Assembly (NCBI GenBank): GCA_943787725.1
Contig: CALSNM010000001.1
Coordinates: 310,001-374,000 of the forward strand
DNA: 64,000 bases
Source of the DNA: an uncultured Flavobacteriales bacterium
GTDB lineage: Bacteria > Bacteroidota > Bacteroidia > Flavobacteriales_D > Parvicellaceae
Direction of reading: 5' to 3'
Below are positions 61,558 through 64,000 of the stretch, piece by piece. Under the pieces are notes generated by a model. That model was not told the origin of the DNA. It did not search any database and worked only from the letters and a program-made list of their open reading frames with translations. Position 1 is the stretch's first letter; the number at the start of each line of letters is the position of its first letter. A program made the translations under genes and the position numbers.

Positions 61558-63981
61558 ATGAAAAACTTTCAAGAGGTTAATTCAAATATAATATACTCTG
61601 AGCGTCATTTAAAAGCTGTAAGAAATGAAATTGAGAAAGTAAGGAATGAACTCTCGTCGGAAGAATTAATAAAAAACTCATCTTCTCCTCGCTTTAAAAA
61701 CATCCACAAACATCTAAAAGAGGTAGCCAAAGAGCTATATCTAATTAGAGAAGCTCTTGCAACTTTTGACAGTTTGCTACCAGAACATGAAGATGCCACG
61801 ACAAAATACAAAAAACTTGTTCTTGAATTGAAAGCTCTAAAACAAGAATTAGATAGCTTTCAAAATAGCGCGACTGCACCTCAAAAGGAAAAAGAAGGTT
61901 CTCCAGAAAAGCAAAAAACGACAACTGAACCCATTCAGACCAAGAAACAGGAAGAACCAAAGAAAATAAGAGCTGAAGACACAGAAAGCTTTATTGGAAC
62001 AAAGGTAATTAGTATAGTGGGCATTTTACTGATGATGCTTGGAATTGGGTATGGGGCAAAATATGCCATTGAAAACAACTTAATAAGCCCTACAGTTTGG
62101 ATAATTGCAGTATACATTCTAGGAACCGCGCTGCTACTATTGGCGTTAAAACTAAAAAGCAAATACGAAAACTTTTCTGCCGTATTATTAAGCGGTGCGA
62201 TGGCTATCTATTATTTTACCACTTATTTTGCTTTCGCTCAATACGACCTTATTGCACGAGAAGTAGCGTTCGGAATGATGCTTGTTTTTACTGTATTTAC
62301 AGTACTTGCGGCATTACGATACGACAATCAAATTATTGCCCACATTGGGTTTGTTGGAGCATATGCTGTTCCGTTTCTTGTGCGCGGAAACAATGAAAAT
62401 GTTGTTGCATTGTTCTCCTTTATGGCTATAGTAAATGTTGGAATACTTGCCGTAGCCATTAAAAAGTATTGGCAATCACTACTCTATTCAGCCTTCTTTC
62501 TAACCTGGTTAATATTTACAAAGTGGTTTCTATCAGTATATAATCCCTCTATTGACCTAAATACAGCGATCATATTTGCTTCTTTGTTCTTTATCATTTT
62601 CTATGCAACCATTCTTGCCTACAAGCTATTGCATTCAAAAGTTTTTGATGGTGGAGACATCTCCCTAATCATATTAAACGCTGTTTTCGCATACAGTTTT
62701 GGATTAACAATCCTATCTAATAATACCTCAACAGAAAACTACTTAGGCTTATTTACGGTTTTAAATGGGGTGGTGCATATCATCGTGAATGTCGTTATTA
62801 AAAGATTCCAAGGATACTACAAGAACATGCATTATCTAACATTTGGACTCGCACTAGCATTTATTACCATAGCTATACCTGTAGAGTTTAATGGGAGCTG
62901 GTTGGCTTTGTTTTGGCTTGCTGAATCTGCTGTTCTTTTATGGATTGGAAGAACACAAAAAGGACGATTCTATGAAATATTCTCCTATCCATTATTAGGG
63001 TTTGCAATTATTTCACTTATGTATGGATGGGGAGAATACTATGGCAGTCTTAATGAATTTAAACTGTTCTTAAGTGTTGACTTTTTTATATCAATACTGT
63101 TTATCTTAATCTTGGGCGGAATGCTAATTATAGGCAAGAAAACAAAAGAAAATGCTTTCAACGATTACGGTGGAGTTCTCACTGGAGTTCTATTCCCGGT
63201 CCTATATTTGGCTTTTTTCCTTGAAATCAATAGCTATTGGAGTGCCCAATTGGAAATAAGTAATGAACTTCCTCAATGGCTTTGGAAAAATCCCAAAGCT
63301 CAAGCACTTTCAGCATTTAGGGTAATCTGGTTAACAAACTACACTTTATTGTATCTAATCGTTATCTCATGGGTCAACATAAAGATTTACAAAAATAGAA
63401 CCTTCGCAGGGATCAATTTAATTATAAACGCTATTGCTATTTTCTTGTTTTTAACTTTTGGTCTCTATAACTTGAGCCTATCCAAAGGGTTCGGGGATTT
63501 TGGGACACAGTATCTTCTAAGATACTCTTCTATTGCAATTTTTGGCGGTTTACTTTTTTCAACAAGTCAATATATAAAGCAGCCATTTATCCTGCTTAAT
63601 TCATCGGTTGGAATAAATGTCGCAACGCATATTATTTTCTTGTGTGTTCTAACAAGCGAATTGTTTAACTGGATGCACTTGCTGAATACCCAGTCAATAT
63701 ATAAACTTGGACTAAGCTTGCTGTGGAGCATATATGGGTTTGGATTGATTATTTTCGGCATATGGAAACGATTAAAACACCTGCGAATAATGGCATTTAT
63801 CATTTTTGGAATAACAATCTTGAAATTATTCCTTTACGATATTGCGCATCAAAGTACAATATCTAAAACAATTGTAATGATTAGTTTGGGAGCTGTTTTA
63901 TTAATCGTTTCTTTTTTATATAATAAATATATCGGAAAGATATTAAAGGAAGAAAATGAGATTAAAGAAAATATAGGGTAA
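61558..63981 (+). CDS. DUF2339 polytopic membrane protein (807 aa)
   Basis: Large inner-membrane protein of unknown function. An N-terminal cytoplasmic part (residues 1-145) is predicted coiled coil followed by a Lys/Glu/Thr-rich linker. It is followed by about 20 or more hydrophobic helices to the end, starting at FIGTKVISIVGILLMMLGIGYGAKYAI, the characteristic DUF2339 opening; LFWLAESAVLLWIGR is another conserved segment. ATG at 61558 (MKNFQEVNSN) is preferred over one three codons upstream. The complete gene ends 20 bp before the window edge. Family function is not known. Confidence 0.88.
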   Translation: MKNFQEVNSNIIYSERHLKAVRNEIEKVRNELSSEELIKNSSSPRFKNIHKHLKEVAKELYLIREALATFDSLLPEHEDATTKYKKLVLELKALKQELDSFQNSATAPQKEKEGSPEKQKTTTEPIQTKKQEEPKKIRAEDTESFIGTKVISIVGILLMMLGIGYGAKYAIENNLISPTVWIIAVYILGTALLLLALKLKSKYENFSAVLLSGAMAIYYFTTYFAFAQYDLIAREVAFGMMLVFTVFTVLAALRYDNQIIAHIGFVGAYAVPFLVRGNNENVVALFSFMAIVNVGILAVAIKKYWQSLLYSAFFLTWLIFTKWFLSVYNPSIDLNTAIIFASLFFIIFYATILAYKLLHSKVFDGGDISLIILNAVFAYSFGLTILSNNTSTENYLGLFTVLNGVVHIIVNVVIKRFQGYYKNMHYLTFGLALAFITIAIPVEFNGSWLALFWLAESAVLLWIGRTQKGRFYEIFSYPLLGFAIISLMYGWGEYYGSLNEFKLFLSVDFFISILFILILGGMLIIGKKTKENAFNDYGGVLTGVLFPVLYLAFFLEINSYWSAQLEISNELPQWLWKNPKAQALSAFRVIWLTNYTLLYLIVISWVNIKIYKNRTFAGINLIINAIAIFLFLTFGLYNLSLSKGFGDFGTQYLLRYSSIAIFGGLLFSTSQYIKQPFILLNSSVGINVATHIIFLCVLTSELFNWMHLLNTQSIYKLGLSLLWSIYGFGLIIFGIWKRLKHLRIMAFIIFGITILKLFLYDIAHQSTISKTIVMISLGAVLLIVSFLYNKYIGKILKEENEIKENIG

Positions 63982-64000
63982 AAAAAGAGGAGTGATTACT

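Overview
The window is AT-rich bacterial DNA that I place in the Bacteroidota, most likely a flavobacterial lineage such as Crocinitomicaceae/Fluviicola-like. I infer this from gene content. Secreted proteins carry type IX secretion system (T9SS) sorting domains of type A and type B, built from SprB and PKD repeats. There is a PorP/SprF partner, and several gene starts are preceded by the Bacteroidota -7 promoter element TAnnTTTG. I cannot name a species.

Layout. 1-1.1 kb: the N-terminal part of an aldehyde dehydrogenase (best resemblance: 2-aminomuconic semialdehyde dehydrogenase) and a doubtful small ORF. 1.1-15.7 kb (minus): four co-directional genes with 8-47 bp gaps, behind one good promoter, encoding large SprB/PKD-repeat surface proteins. 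All four share a C-terminal module ending in the invariant motif KAQDHNTTRSNR plus a type A sorting domain. 15.9-24.8 kb (minus): a Y_Y_Y/SpoIIE sensor-phosphatase, a 308-aa protein that is little more than the same C-terminal module, a TonB-dependent receptor, recO and an NtrY-like histidine kinase. 24.9-40.5 kb (minus): a giant SprB-like adhesin (about 4,880 aa) with a type B (CHU_C) C-terminus, followed by its PorP/SprF partner. The adhesin gene contains 20 tandem ~80-aa repeats arranged in a 966-bp higher-order period. 40.7-53.4 kb: ordinary cellular genes (SCO1-like, VAT-1-like reductase, rnhA, a PolB-type exonuclease, RNase R, uvrC, Lrp/AsnC, cyclase/kynurenine formamidase-like, hemW, two small lipoproteins) with a second CHU_C protein at 46.2-48.0 kb. 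53.4-57.9 kb: two secreted amidohydrolases. 58-64 kb: a membrane protein and cytochrome c pair, hflX, a serine-hydrolase relic, an envelope protein and a DUF2339 membrane protein.

About half of the window encodes cell-surface adhesin-like proteins exported by a T9SS. The giant adhesin and SprF form a classic type B pair like SprB/SprF of gliding flavobacteria. The four-gene cluster is a separate paralogous family with type A signals. No core T9SS or gliding genes lie here.

A striking technical feature is about 30 single-base indels that break otherwise continuous reading frames. They cluster in 22.7-26.5 kb, 46.3-47.5 kb and 56.0-57.8 kb and hit unrelated genes alike (recO, histidine kinase, sprF, adhesin, amidohydrolase). 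I read these mainly as local sequence errors rather than true pseudogenes, and I give full-length reconstructed spans for those genes.
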